The notes under the pieces are model-generated. The model was not told the DNA's origin, ran no database searches, and worked only from the letters and a program-made list of their open reading frames with translations. A stretch of DNA of 64,000 nt from Vagococcus sp. CY52-2. GTDB taxonomy: Bacteria; Bacillota; Bacilli; Lactobacillales; Vagococcaceae. The DNA lies in NCBI RefSeq assembly GCF_022655055.1, contig NZ_CP093384.1:496001-560000 (forward strand), given 5' to 3'. Shown here in pieces: positions 50,651-59,521 of this stretch (the first letter of the stretch is position 1; every line of letters begins with the position of its first letter). Made by a program: the position numbers and the translations under genes.

Positions 50651-51352
50651 ATGAAGAAAGAAGAATTTTTATCGCAAATTCATAAAGGCTTAATTGTTTC
50701 CTGTCAAGCATTACCGGGAGAACCCCTATATACTAAAGAAGGTGGTGTAATGCCTTTATTGGCTTTAGCAGCAAAGGAAGCTGGAGCAGTTGGAATCAGA
50801 GCAAATTCAGTTAGAGATATTCAACAGATTAAAGAAAAAGTTGATTTGCCAGTCATTGGTATTATTAAGCGAGATTACTTACCTGAGAAACCTTTTATCA
50901 CAGCAACCATGAAAGAGGTAGATGAATTAGTAGAAACAGGTGTAGAGGTTATTGCTTTAGACTGTACGTTAAGACAACGTCATGATGGCTTAACGATTAA
51001 TGAATTTATTAAACAAATAAAAGAAAAATATCCACAACAACTATTTATGGCAGATATCGCTACATTAGAAGAGGGGATAAATGCCCATAAAGCAGGGATT
51101 GATTTTATTGGGACAACACTTTGTGGCTATACAGAAGAAAGTAAGGATATGGTAGTACCAAATGATGATTTAATTAAATCATTGATTGAATGCGGAGCTA
51201 ATGTAATAGCTGAAGGACAAATACATACACCAGAAGTAGCAAAACGTATCATGGATTTAGGTGTGAGTGGCCTAGTCGTTGGTGGTGCAATTACACGTCC
51301 AAAAGAGATAGCAACTCGTTTTATTAACGAATTAAATAAGGAGGAAAACTAA
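50651..51352 (+). CDS. nanE: N-acetylmannosamine-6-phosphate 2-epimerase
   Basis: 233 residues, TIM barrel. Converts ManNAc-6-P to GlcNAc-6-[16 protein letters not shown] at the N-terminus, [19 protein letters not shown] and the [10 protein letters not shown] loop are family signatures, with [11 protein letters not shown] and VVGGAITRP closing the phosphate site. It is followed after one base by a PTS IIBC gene, so the incoming sugar is probably ManNAc or a ManNAc-containing compound. No nanA, nanK or nagA/nagB lies nearby; they would have to be elsewhere. Confidence 0.93.
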   Translation: MKKEEFLSQIHKGLIVSCQALPGEPLYTKEGGVMPLLALAAKEAGAVGIRANSVRDIQQIKEKVDLPVIGIIKRDYLPEKPFITATMKEVDELVETGVEVIALDCTLRQRHDGLTINEFIKQIKEKYPQQLFMADIATLEEGINAHKAGIDFIGTTLCGYTEESKDMVVPNDDLIKSLIECGANVIAEGQIHTPEVAKRIMDLGVSGLVVGGAITRPKEIATRFINELNKEEN

Positions 51353-51353
51353 T

Positions 51354-52859
51354 ATGTTTAAAAAATTTTCTCAATTGGGTAGAGCATTTATGTTACCAAT
51401 ATCGATTTTACCAGTAGCAGGATTGTTACTTGGTTTAGGCGGTGCGTTAACAAATGAAAGTGCTGTGGCTGCCTATCCATTTTTAAATCAAGGTTGGTTA
51501 CAAACGATATTGACTGTGATGAGTTCAGCAGGAAATGCCGTGTTTGCTAACCTAGCATTAATTTTTGCTATTGGTATTTCTGTTGGGTTAGCTAAAGGAG
51601 ACAAAGGAACAGCTGGATTAGCTGGTGGTGTAGCCTTTCTAGTTTATACAGCAACTATTAGTGGGTTATTACAATTATTTTCAGCAGAAGGTGCCACGAT
51701 TGATACAGGGGTTGTTGGGTCAATCGTTATAGGTGTCACTGTTGCTACGCTACATAATAAATATCGTAAAATTCAATTACCACAATTTTTAGGTTTTTTT
51801 GGTGGGTCAAGGTTTATTCCAATTGTTTCATCATTTGCTGCAATTATTATAGGTAGTTTCTTCTATATTATTTGGCCACCAATTCAAGATATGTTAGTTG
51901 TCGCAGGAAATCACATTGCTGATATGGGAAGTATCGGAACGTTTTTCTATGGATTCTTATTACGTTTAACTGGTGCAGTTGGACTACATCATACAATTTA
52001 CCCAATGTTTTGGTATACCTCTCTTGGTGGTAGTGAAGTTGTGGCAGGTCAAACGATTTCAGGTGCACAAAATATCTTTTTCGCTCAGTTAGCTGATCCT
52101 CAACATACAGGACTATTTACTTATGGAACTAGATTCTTTGCTGGTCGTTTTATTACAATGATGTTTGGGTTACCTGCTGCCTGTTATGCTATGTATCGTG
52201 CTATTCCGAAAGCTAATAGGGAAAAAAATGGCGGATTATATTTTAGTGGAGCTTTGACATCATTTTTGACAGGTATTACAGAACCAGTTGAATACATGTT
52301 CTTATTTGTTGCGCCATGGTTATACGTCATTCACGCATTTTTGGATGGATTAGCCTTTTACTTTGCTGATATTTTAAATATTCGTATAGGTAATTCTTTT
52401 TCTGGTGGATTAATCGACTTTTTATTATTTGGTTTACTTCAAGGTGAAGATAAAACAAATTGGATAAAAGTCATTCCTTTAGGGTTATTATGGGCAGTTA
52501 TATACTACTTAGTATTCACTGTATGCATTAAAAAATTCCATGTCGCCATTCCAGGAATGGAAGATGCAAGTAGTACGTTAAATAAAGTTGATGTAGTGGA
52601 TAAAAATAGTACATTGCATGAAGATGCTGTGAAGATTATTGAAGTGTTGGGAACAGAAGAAAATATTGAGTCTGTTACAGCATGTGCAACACGTTTAAGA
52701 GTATCAGTGAAAGATAGTCAAAAAGTTCAAGTAGATGTATTTAAAACTCTTGGTGCAACAGCAGTATTTGAAGTTCAAGGAGGAATTCAAGCTGTATATG
52801 GTGGTAAAGCCGATTTGTTAAGTCAAGAAATTAATCAAATTTTAGGGTTGGATGAGTAA
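51354..52859 (+). CDS. PTS transporter subunit IIBC, glucose/N-acetylglucosamine class
   Basis: 501 residues. The IIC membrane domain (about 1-385) begins FSQLGRAFMLPISILPVAG and has the conserved GITEPVEYMFLFVAP segment; the IIB domain (about 415-501) carries the phosphorylated Cys444 in CATRLRV. It imports and phosphorylates a hexose or N-acetylhexosamine. Pairing with nanE suggests ManNAc as substrate, delivered as ManNAc-6-P. The IIA domain is separate and encoded downstream. Confidence 0.9.
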   Translation: MFKKFSQLGRAFMLPISILPVAGLLLGLGGALTNESAVAAYPFLNQGWLQTILTVMSSAGNAVFANLALIFAIGISVGLAKGDKGTAGLAGGVAFLVYTATISGLLQLFSAEGATIDTGVVGSIVIGVTVATLHNKYRKIQLPQFLGFFGGSRFIPIVSSFAAIIIGSFFYIIWPPIQDMLVVAGNHIADMGSIGTFFYGFLLRLTGAVGLHHTIYPMFWYTSLGGSEVVAGQTISGAQNIFFAQLADPQHTGLFTYGTRFFAGRFITMMFGLPAACYAMYRAIPKANREKNGGLYFSGALTSFLTGITEPVEYMFLFVAPWLYVIHAFLDGLAFYFADILNIRIGNSFSGGLIDFLLFGLLQGEDKTNWIKVIPLGLLWAVIYYLVFTVCIKKFHVAIPGMEDASSTLNKVDVVDKNSTLHEDAVKIIEVLGTEENIESVTACATRLRVSVKDSQKVQVDVFKTLGATAVFEVQGGIQAVYGGKADLLSQEINQILGLDE

Positions 52860-52914
52860 ATTTTTTAGTCGAATAAATGAATTAATCTAATCTTAATTAT
52901 GTGAGGTGTTTTAA

Positions 52915-53397
52915 ATGTTTAAGATGTTTAAAAAGAAAGAAAAATCAATATATGCAGTAGCAACAGGACAATTGATTGAATTAGCTAATGTGTCTGATGC
53001 GATGTTCTCTCAAAAAATGATGGGAGATGGTTTTGCAGTGTTACCAACAGATGGTAATGTGTCATCACCTATAGATGGAAAGGTAATGTCTGTTTTTCCA
53101 ACGAAACATGCTATCACATTGGAAACAAATGATGGCTTAGAGTGTTTAATTCATATGGGGGTTGATACGGTTGAATTAAATGGAGAACCATTTACTATCC
53201 ATGTTCAGGAAGGAGATAATGTATCTTCAGAGACGTTATTAGCAACTATCGATTTAGATAAACTAAAATCAGCAAGTAAACATATAGATATTATCGTTGT
53301 TTTTCCAAATTATGCCGAAAAAATTAAATTAATGGAAATGGACACGTTAAAGCAAGTTGTTTCAACAAATCAAATAGGCAAGCTAATTTTAAAATAA
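52915..53397 (+). CDS. PTS EIIA component, glucose type (Crr-like)
   Basis: 160 residues. VSSPIDGKVMSV, the supporting His65 and the phosphorylated His80 in CLIHMGVDTVELNG, 15 residues apart as in IIA-Glc. It accepts phosphate from HPr and passes it to the IIB domain of the preceding protein. GAGGTG precedes the start; 55 bases from the IIBC gene, so still cotranscribed. A terminator follows. Confidence 0.9.
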   Translation: MFKMFKKKEKSIYAVATGQLIELANVSDAMFSQKMMGDGFAVLPTDGNVSSPIDGKVMSVFPTKHAITLETNDGLECLIHMGVDTVELNGEPFTIHVQEGDNVSSETLLATIDLDKLKSASKHIDIIVVFPNYAEKIKLMEMDTLKQVVSTNQIGKLILK

Positions 53398-53415
53398 ATA
53401 AATGGTATATCTGAC

Positions 53416-53462
53416 ACACTAAGAGTTAAGTGAATCATTCTGACTTTTAGTGTTTTTTTTAT
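53416..53462 (+). terminator. Rho-independent terminator of the nanE-PTS operon
   Basis: A 13-bp stem with two G-T pairs (53416-53428 with 53441-53453) followed by a run of T. Confidence 0.8.
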
Positions 53463-53507
53463 TATAGACTTCTTTTTTTTTCGATAGAAATTAATTAGTC
53501 GTAACGG

Positions 53508-53536
53508 ATGAAATATCATTAAAAATAGCGTATAAT
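53508..53536 (+). promoter_or_regulatory. Promoter of the yqeG operon
   Basis: ATGAAA at 53508-53513 (four of six -35 bases), 17 bases, perfect TATAAT at 53531-53536. Confidence 0.6.
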
Positions 53537-53547
53537 AAGAATTGACG

Positions 53548-53576
53548 TAGAGTGCCTAGGAGCCTCTATTTTTTTT
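53548..53576 (+). terminator. Terminator-like hairpin in the yqeG leader
   Basis: Stem 53548-53555 with 53562-53568 (one bulged T), a 6-base loop and eight consecutive T residues. It lies between the yqeG promoter and its ribosome site, starting about five bases after the predicted transcription start. Confidence 0.55.
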
Positions 53577-53590
53577 GAAAGGAAGAAACT

Positions 53591-54121
53591 ATGTTTAATC
53601 AATATAAACCGACATGGATGGTAGATAAAATTTACAATATTACGCCTGCGCAATTGAAATCAAAAGGGATTGATGCAGTGTTGACTGACTTAGACAACAC
53701 TTTAATTGCTTGGAATAATCCTGATGGAACGCCTGAGTTATTGGAATGGATTAAAAATATGAAAGCAGCTAATATTCCAGTAATTGTCGTGTCTAATAAT
53801 AAAGCATCACGAATTGAACGAGCTGTTAATTCATTAGGTCTTGATTATGTGTCACGAGCGATGAAACCTTTTAATAAAGGATTTAAGGAAGTTGAAAGAC
53901 GCTATAATTTACCAAATAAACATCTAGTGATGATTGGTGACCAGTTGATGACGGATATTAAAGGAGCTAATAGTGCGGGTATTCGTACTATATTAGTAAA
54001 ACCGATTGTTGAAACCGACGCTTGGAACACCCAATTTAATCGTGCGATGGAAACGAAGATCATGTCTTATTTAGTAAAAAAACATCCAGATATGAAATGG
54101 AGGACGTCATTAAATGACTGA
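53591..54121 (+). CDS. yqeG: YqeG family HAD IIIA-type phosphatase
   Basis: 176 residues. HAD motif I is DLDNTLIAW, motif II VVSNN, and motif III/IV HLVMIGDQLMTDIKGA. The family resembles phosphatidylglycerophosphatases and is almost always encoded next to the ribosome-assembly GTPase YqeH in Firmicutes, as here, overlapping it by eight bases. Physiological substrate is not settled. First gene of a conserved housekeeping operon. Confidence 0.92.
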   Translation: MFNQYKPTWMVDKIYNITPAQLKSKGIDAVLTDLDNTLIAWNNPDGTPELLEWIKNMKAANIPVIVVSNNKASRIERAVNSLGLDYVSRAMKPFNKGFKEVERRYNLPNKHLVMIGDQLMTDIKGANSAGIRTILVKPIVETDAWNTQFNRAMETKIMSYLVKKHPDMKWRTSLND

Positions 54122-55223
54122 TGAACTAAAATGTATAGGGTGTGGCTCAACTATACAAACTGAAGATGCCGATAAAATAGGTTATACACCTCAATCTGCC
54201 TTAGACAAAGGAATGGAATCTGGTGAGTTATATTGTCAAAGATGTTTTCGTTTAAGACATTATAATGAGATTCAAGATGTGGATTTAACAGATGGTGATT
54301 TTCTAGCTTTGTTAAATAAAATAGGTGATGCGGATGCATTAATTGTCAATGTTGTGGATATTTTTGATTTTAATGGAAGTTTAATTCCAGGTTTACATCG
54401 ATTCGTCGGTGATAATCCTGTTCTTTTAGTTGGAAATAAAGCGGATATTTTACCTAAATCACTTAAAAAACCACGCTTAATTCAATGGATGAAGGAACGC
54501 TCTCACGAAGCTGGTTTACGACCAATAGATGTGACGTTGACTAGTGCTAAACGTAAGCAAGATATAAGTGATTTACTTGAGTTGATTGATAAGTATCGTG
54601 ATGGTAGAGATGTATATATAGTAGGTGTAACAAATGTTGGTAAATCAACATTAATCAATGAAATTATTAGACAATCAGCAGGTGTTGATAATGTTATTAC
54701 AACGTCTCAATTTCCTGGAACGACACTTGATTTGATAGAAATTCCATTTGAAGATGGTAGTTGTTTAATTGATACACCTGGAATCATTCATCGTCATCAG
54801 ATGGCGCATTATCTTGGAAAAAAAGATTTACGATTAGTGTCACCAACTAAAGAAATCAAGCCAAAAGTGTATCAATTAAATGATGGGCAAACACTCTTTT
54901 TAGGAGGATTAGCTCGTTTTGATGTGATTCAAGGTGAAAAAATGGGATTTATTGTTTATGTTTCAAATGAACTAGTTCTTCATCGGACAAAGCTTGCAAC
55001 GGCAAGTGAATTTTATGAAAAACATGTCGGTGGATTGTTACAACCACCTAGAGAAGACGAAGTAGAAGAATTTCCAGAGCTTGTTCGGTTTGAATTCTCT
55101 ATAAAAGAAAAGACAGATTTAGTATTTGCTGGACTTGGTTGGGTTACTATACCAAAACCATGTGTCATTGCAGGATGGGCACCAAAGGGCGTTGATGTTA
55201 TCATCAGAAAAGCCTTGATTTAA
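54114..55223 (+). CDS. yqeH: Ribosome biogenesis GTPase YqeH
   Basis: 369 residues. An N-terminal zinc finger (Cys7, Cys10, Cys41, Cys44) leads to a circularly permuted GTPase: the G4 motif NKAD comes before the G1 P-loop GVTNVGKST and the G3 DTPG. The C-terminal domain probably binds RNA. It is needed for 30S subunit assembly in Bacillus. The start overlaps yqeG by eight bases. Confidence 0.95.
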   Translation: MTDELKCIGCGSTIQTEDADKIGYTPQSALDKGMESGELYCQRCFRLRHYNEIQDVDLTDGDFLALLNKIGDADALIVNVVDIFDFNGSLIPGLHRFVGDNPVLLVGNKADILPKSLKKPRLIQWMKERSHEAGLRPIDVTLTSAKRKQDISDLLELIDKYRDGRDVYIVGVTNVGKSTLINEIIRQSAGVDNVITTSQFPGTTLDLIEIPFEDGSCLIDTPGIIHRHQMAHYLGKKDLRLVSPTKEIKPKVYQLNDGQTLFLGGLARFDVIQGEKMGFIVYVSNELVLHRTKLATASEFYEKHVGGLLQPPREDEVEEFPELVRFEFSIKEKTDLVFAGLGWVTIPKPCVIAGWAPKGVDVIIRKALI

Positions 55224-55243
55224 GAAAGAGGGATAAAACATAT

Positions 55244-55555
55244 ATGGAATTACGTGGAAAACAAAAACGATTTTTAAGAAGTCAGGCACATCATTTAGAT
55301 CCAATCGTACAAATTGGTAAGCATGGCTTAACTGATACAGTATATGATCAGGTAGATGATATTCTAGAAAGACGTGAATTGATTAAAATAACGTTATTAC
55401 AAAATACTGATGAAGATATTCAAGACGTTGCTTGGCGAATGGAAGAAGAACTTGATTGTGCGGTTGTTCAAATAATTGGACGCATTATAGTGCTATTTAG
55501 ACCTTCTTCAAAAGAAAAATACCAAAAACTATCACCTCTTGTCAGAAAAATGTAG
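55244..55555 (+). CDS. yhbY: YhbY family ribosome assembly RNA-binding protein
   Basis: 103 residues forming one CRM domain: LRGKQKRFLRSQAHHLDPIVQIGKHGL with the GKxGLT loop, then the alpha/beta core. The homologue in E. coli associates with pre-50S particles. It lies 20 bases after yqeH and before nadD, the usual order in Bacilli. Confidence 0.93.
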   Translation: MELRGKQKRFLRSQAHHLDPIVQIGKHGLTDTVYDQVDDILERRELIKITLLQNTDEDIQDVAWRMEEELDCAVVQIIGRIIVLFRPSSKEKYQKLSPLVRKM

Positions 55556-55565
55556 GAGTAGAGCT

Positions 55566-56204
55566 ATGTTAACTCATGTAGATAACCATACAATCGTACA
55601 CGAAAAAACGGAAATGATTAATGAGCCAAGAAAACGAGTTGGGATTTTAGGTGGAGGGTTTAATCCAGTTCATCTAGGGCATTTGGTGATGGCAGAACAG
55701 GTGTATGCCCAACTAGCTTTAGATGAGTTTTATCTCATGCCAACTTATCAACCACCGCATGTTGACAAAAAAACAGTGATTGATGCAAGCCACCGAGTTG
55801 CAATGTTAGAATTAGCGACAAAATCAAATCCTCATCTTAAGGTTGAATTAGAAGAAGTATATCGTGAAGGAAAAAGTTATACGTTTGATACGATGGAGTC
55901 TTTAATTGCAAAAAATCCAAATACGGATTATTATTTTGTTATAGGTGGAGATATGGTTGACTACTTACCAAAATGGTATAAAATTGATGAGTTAATGAAG
56001 ATGATTCAATTTGTTGCGATTAAACGGAGTGGTTTTCCACAAACATCTGATTACCCATTAATCTGGGTCGATTCTCCAATGATGGATATCAGCTCGTCTT
56101 TGATACGACAAAATATTCAAAGAGGATGCCCAATTAAGTATTTGGTACCTGATAACGTGATTGACTATATACAAAAAAAGGATTTGTATCGCCATGACAA
56201 CTGA
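55566..56204 (+). CDS. nadD: Nicotinate-nucleotide adenylyltransferase
   Basis: 212 residues. Joins nicotinate mononucleotide and ATP to deamido-NAD. GILGGGFNPVHLGHL holds the nucleotidyltransferase HxGH signature and ISSSLIRQ the second (ISxTxxR-type) motif. TAGGAG at 55554-55559 favours ATG 55566 over an upstream GTG inside yhbY; about 28 residues precede the core fold, slightly longer than usual. Overlaps yqeK by 11 bases. Confidence 0.93.
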   Translation: MLTHVDNHTIVHEKTEMINEPRKRVGILGGGFNPVHLGHLVMAEQVYAQLALDEFYLMPTYQPPHVDKKTVIDASHRVAMLELATKSNPHLKVELEEVYREGKSYTFDTMESLIAKNPNTDYYFVIGGDMVDYLPKWYKIDELMKMIQFVAIKRSGFPQTSDYPLIWVDSPMMDISSSLIRQNIQRGCPIKYLVPDNVIDYIQKKDLYRHDN

Positions 56205-56793
56205 GTTAGTTTATAGCAAACAATATACTGATTTAACTCGTGAAGACTTAATGCAAAAAGTATCTGAACAAATGTCTGATAAACGATTTCAGCATGTGTT
56301 ACGAGTAGAAAAAAAAGCATTGGAATTAGCGAATAACTATCAAATTGATAAAGAAAAAGCAAGTATTGCAGCGTTAACTCATGATTACGCAAAGGAAAGA
56401 CCTGATGAAGAGATGATCGATATCATTCAAAACGAAGGTTTTTCTCGTGAATTATTGGAGTATGGAAATGCGATATGGCACGGCATACTAGGTGCTTATC
56501 TGGTGAAAATAGAATTAGGTATTACTGATCAAGAGATTCTTGATGCGATCACGATACATACGACTGGTGCTAAAGAGATGAGTGATTTGGCTAAGGTGAT
56601 TTATGTGGCAGATTATATTGAGGATGGTCGTGATTTTCCTGGTGTTGTCGAGGCAAGAGAAAGTGCAGAAAGAAGTTTAGATGAAGCTGTTTCATATGAG
56701 ACATATCACACCTTAACTTATTTATTAAAAAGTAAAAAGAAAATATACCCAAAAACATTAGAAACATACAATTATTGGGTTGTAAGTCATTAG
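56194..56793 (+). CDS. yqeK: YqeK family HD domain hydrolase (diadenosine tetraphosphatase type)
   Basis: 199 residues. HD-domain metal ligands are visible in RFQHVLRVEKKA, LTHDYAKERP, AIWHGILGA and VIYVADYIED. Members of this family split diadenosine tetraphosphate (Ap4A) symmetrically to ADP. The open frame begins earlier, but AAAAGGA at 56176-56182 fits ATG 56194. It follows nadD with an 11-base overlap, the standard arrangement. Confidence 0.92.
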   Translation: MTTELVYSKQYTDLTREDLMQKVSEQMSDKRFQHVLRVEKKALELANNYQIDKEKASIAALTHDYAKERPDEEMIDIIQNEGFSRELLEYGNAIWHGILGAYLVKIELGITDQEILDAITIHTTGAKEMSDLAKVIYVADYIEDGRDFPGVVEARESAERSLDEAVSYETYHTLTYLLKSKKKIYPKTLETYNYWVVSH

Positions 56794-56805
56794 GAGGGAT
56801 TTATT

Positions 56806-57162
56806 ATTAATAGTGAGCAGATTTTAGAATTAGTAGTAAAGGCAGCAGATGATAAACGTGCAGAGGATATCGTTGGTTTAGATGTATCAAAGGTGTCTCT
56901 GTTAGCAGATTATTTCGTAGTTTGTCATGGAAATAGTGACAAGCAAGTATTAGCGATTGCAAAAGAAATTATTGACGAAGCATATAAACATGAGGTTGAT
57001 GTGAGACGTGTTGAAGGAAAAGAGTCAGCTCGTTGGATTTTAATTGATTTAGGTGATGTCATTGCACATATTTTTTACGGAGAAGAACGTGAATTTTATA
57101 ATCTAGAAAAATTATGGTCAGATGCACCACTTGTTAATATCGATCATATGGTAGTTAGTTAA
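56806..57162 (+). CDS. rsfS: Ribosomal silencing factor RsfS, apparent ATT start codon
   Basis: 118 residues when begun at ATT 56806. RsfS binds uL14 on the 50S subunit and blocks subunit joining during starvation. The product would begin (M)NSEQILELVVKAADDKRAED, a normal RsfS N-terminus, then LLADYFVVCHGNS. GGAGG at 56793-56797 is eight bases before this ATT, ideal spacing. No ATG, GTG or TTG occurs in frame until GTG 56893, which would remove 29 conserved residues including the helix of the fold. So either AUU initiates, as in infC, or the ATG has been lost. The next gene overlaps its stop by one base. Confidence 0.85.
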   Translation: MNSEQILELVVKAADDKRAEDIVGLDVSKVSLLADYFVVCHGNSDKQVLAIAKEIIDEAYKHEVDVRRVEGKESARWILIDLGDVIAHIFYGEEREFYNLEKLWSDAPLVNIDHMVVS

Positions 57163-57902
57163 TGACAATTTATAAAACGTTCGCTAAGATTTATGATGAG
57201 GTCATGGACGAAACATTATATGAAGATTGGTTGGATTTTACAACGCGTCATATTGGAGAGTCACAAAAAAATATTTTAGAACTTGCGTGTGGGACAGGCA
57301 TATTATCGGTTGAATTAGCCAATATCGGTCATCAGGTAACAGGACTAGATTTGTCTGAAGAGATGATTGAATTAGCGAAAGAACGAACAACAGAAGATGA
57401 TGAATTGTTATCTTTTGAAGTTGGAGATATGCTAGATTTGAAGAAAACGAACCAATATGATGTGGTAACGTGTTTTTCAGATTCATTGTGTTACATGCCA
57501 GATGAAGAAGCAGTTCAGACTGTTTTTAATGAAGTAAATCGTGCGTTGAAATCAGGTGGGATATTTTTATTTGATGTTCATTCTATTTTTAAAATAGAAC
57601 ACGAATTTCCAGAATATAGTTATCATTATCAAACGGATGAATTTGCCTTTTTATGGGAAAGTTATCCAGGAGATGTACCGTATAGCATTGAACACTTTTT
57701 GACATTTTTTGTAAAAGAAACAGAAGAAGAGGACATCTTTAAACGTTATGATGAACTGCATGAAGAACGTACTTATTCAATCGAAACATATGAAAAAATG
57801 CTTTCTAAATCAGGGTTTACTGATATTAAAGTCGTCGCTGATTTTACAGATAATGAACCAAATGACGAAAGTACACGTTGGTTTTTCATTTGTCAAAAAT
57901 AA
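57162..57902 (+). CDS. Class I SAM-dependent methyltransferase (YqeM-like)
   Basis: 246 residues of Rossmann-like methyltransferase fold. Motif I ILELACGTGILSVELA binds S-adenosylmethionine, followed by VTGLDLSEEMIELAKE and the DVVTCFSDSLCYM region. The substrate is unknown; the family regularly follows rsfS in Firmicutes. ATG overlaps the rsfS stop codon by one base (TAATG), so translation is coupled. Confidence 0.88.
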   Translation: MTIYKTFAKIYDEVMDETLYEDWLDFTTRHIGESQKNILELACGTGILSVELANIGHQVTGLDLSEEMIELAKERTTEDDELLSFEVGDMLDLKKTNQYDVVTCFSDSLCYMPDEEAVQTVFNEVNRALKSGGIFLFDVHSIFKIEHEFPEYSYHYQTDEFAFLWESYPGDVPYSIEHFLTFFVKETEEEDIFKRYDELHEERTYSIETYEKMLSKSGFTDIKVVADFTDNEPNDESTRWFFICQK

Positions 57903-57908
57903 TTATGT

Positions 57909-57938
57909 AGCTTAGAGACTCGTTCTCTGAGCTATTTT
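57909..57938 (+). terminator. Hairpin between the methyltransferase and tmcAL
   Basis: A 10-bp stem with one G-T pair (57909-57918 with 57924-57933) and a short T-rich tail; a weak terminator, possibly giving partial read-through to tmcAL. Confidence 0.45.
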
Positions 57939-57958
57939 AATACGTTGGGAGTAGTTTG

Positions 57959-59149
57959 ATGAGGTTAACAAGTTGTGGTGTTATTGTAGAGTATAATCCA
58001 TTTCATAATGGACATATCTACCATTTGAAAGAAGCAAGGAAAAAGTCAGAAGCAGATGTGTTAGTTGCGGTCATGAGTGGTAATTTTTTACAACGAGGAG
58101 AACCAGCTATCATTGATAAATGGCAAAGAGCCGAAACAGCCCTACATAATGGAGCTGATTTAGTTATAGAGTTGCCTTTTGCTTATGCGGTACAGTCAGC
58201 AGATTACTTTGCAAAAGGTGGTGTTAAGTTGCTTCATAGTTTAAACGTGGAGTCCCTTTGCTTTGGAACAGATTTAACACAGTCAATGGATTATGAATTA
58301 TTTGGTCAAACATATGTAGAAAAAGAGGAACTTATTAATCAACGATACCAAGAAATAAAAAATAATGGACAGAGTTATCCGCAACAAATGACACAGATTT
58401 ATAGGGAGTTATTACAACAAGTTCCGCTTGATTTCTCATCACCAAATCATATTTTAGGGATGGCTTATGCCAAAGAAAATGCAAGGTATAATAACCCGAT
58501 GTCACTCATTCCTATTACTAGACAAGGTTCCGGTTATCATGATGAAACCATAAAGTCACAAGAGTTTTCTAGTGCAACAGCTATCAGGCAACGTGTTTTA
58601 GAAAAAGATATGACAAGTATTTCTCATACAGTACCAAGTGAAACACGTGAGTTTTTAAAAAATAATAACTTACATTCTTGGGAGGATTATTGGCCATTAT
58701 TAAAGTATCACTTGTTAACTCACTCTTTTGAAGAATTATCTGATACTTATCAACTAAGTGAAGGAATTGAGTATCGATTGAAAGAATTGGTAAAAAAAGC
58801 GGCTAGTTTTTCAGATTTTATGTCTCTTGTTAAAACGAAACGGTACACATGGACAAGGTTACAACGTTTAGCAACATACTTATTATTAAATGTGACACAA
58901 GAAGAAATCGAGCAAGTTTGGACTCACTCCTATCTTAGAGTACTTAGTTTTAATGAAACAGGTAGGCAGTATCTAAAACAAGAAAAAAATATGAGCGAAC
59001 TACCAATTATTACTAAAATTAGCCAAAAAAATGAACGTCAATTGTCTTTAGATATACGCGCTGGTCAGATTTATCAGTTAATTGAAAAAGATATTGCCAG
59101 TGAGCAAGATTATTATCGCTCACCCATTTATTTAAGAGAGGAGTGTTAA
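57959..59149 (+). CDS. tmcAL: tRNA(Met) cytidine acetate ligase (YlbM family)
   Basis: 396 residues. GVIVEYNPFHNGHIYHL is the nucleotidyltransferase HxGH signature, followed by SGNFLQRGEPAI and the FGTDL region; the C-terminal half is helical and RNA-binding. The Bacillus enzyme activates acetate with ATP and forms N4-acetylcytidine at the wobble base of elongator tRNA-Met. GGGAG at 57947-57951 supports ATG 57959 rather than the TTG one codon earlier. Confidence 0.9.
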   Translation: MRLTSCGVIVEYNPFHNGHIYHLKEARKKSEADVLVAVMSGNFLQRGEPAIIDKWQRAETALHNGADLVIELPFAYAVQSADYFAKGGVKLLHSLNVESLCFGTDLTQSMDYELFGQTYVEKEELINQRYQEIKNNGQSYPQQMTQIYRELLQQVPLDFSSPNHILGMAYAKENARYNNPMSLIPITRQGSGYHDETIKSQEFSSATAIRQRVLEKDMTSISHTVPSETREFLKNNNLHSWEDYWPLLKYHLLTHSFEELSDTYQLSEGIEYRLKELVKKAASFSDFMSLVKTKRYTWTRLQRLATYLLLNVTQEEIEQVWTHSYLRVLSFNETGRQYLKQEKNMSELPIITKISQKNERQLSLDIRAGQIYQLIEKDIASEQDYYRSPIYLREEC

Positions 59150-59150
59150 C

Positions 59151-59486
59151 ATGAGAGTGGTTTTTCATATTCATGATGAGTCAATGTGGATAACTTGTTT
59201 AGCAAATGTTAAAAATTTTTTAGAAATGGGTCAAGATGAGCAAGAGATTAAGGTCGAAGTGGTAGCAAATGGTCCAGCTATAAAGGGATACCTCAATGGG
59301 TCTATATGTCAAAAGATAGAACATTTTATCCAAACGGACCATGTTACTTTTTCAAGTTGTCAGAAAGCCATGGTAAATCAAGGAATAAAAGAGAGTGATT
59401 TTTTAACAAAGATAAAAATAGTTCCCTCAGGTGTGTTTCGCTTAGTTGAGTTACAGCAACAAAAATTTGCCTATATAAAAGTGTAG
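59151..59486 (+). CDS. DsrE/DsrF-like family protein
   Basis: 111 residues with the small alpha/beta fold of the DsrE group: VVFHIHDESMWITCLANVKNFL, then VEVVANGPAIKGYL, and the closing VPSGVFRLVELQQQKFAYIKV. Two cysteines lie in the middle, but the sulfur-relay cysteine pattern of TusD/DsrE is not clear. Function is unknown. One base after tmcAL, so in the same operon; its stop codon lies in the stem of the terminator. Confidence 0.75.
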   Translation: MRVVFHIHDESMWITCLANVKNFLEMGQDEQEIKVEVVANGPAIKGYLNGSICQKIEHFIQTDHVTFSSCQKAMVNQGIKESDFLTKIKIVPSGVFRLVELQQQKFAYIKV

Positions 59487-59521
59487 CCTACCTGTTAGAT
59501 AAAGGTGTGCTACACTTTTTT
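59476..59521. terminator. Bidirectional terminator between the DsrE-like gene and fni
   Basis: A perfect 11-bp stem (59476-59486 with 59508-59518), A-rich before and T-rich after, overlapping the DsrE-like stop codon and ending at the fni stop. Confidence 0.8.

Noticed and set aside
56893-57162. rsfS starting at GTG 56893
   Set aside because: It lacks a ribosome site and drops 29 residues that match the conserved N-terminus of RsfS.
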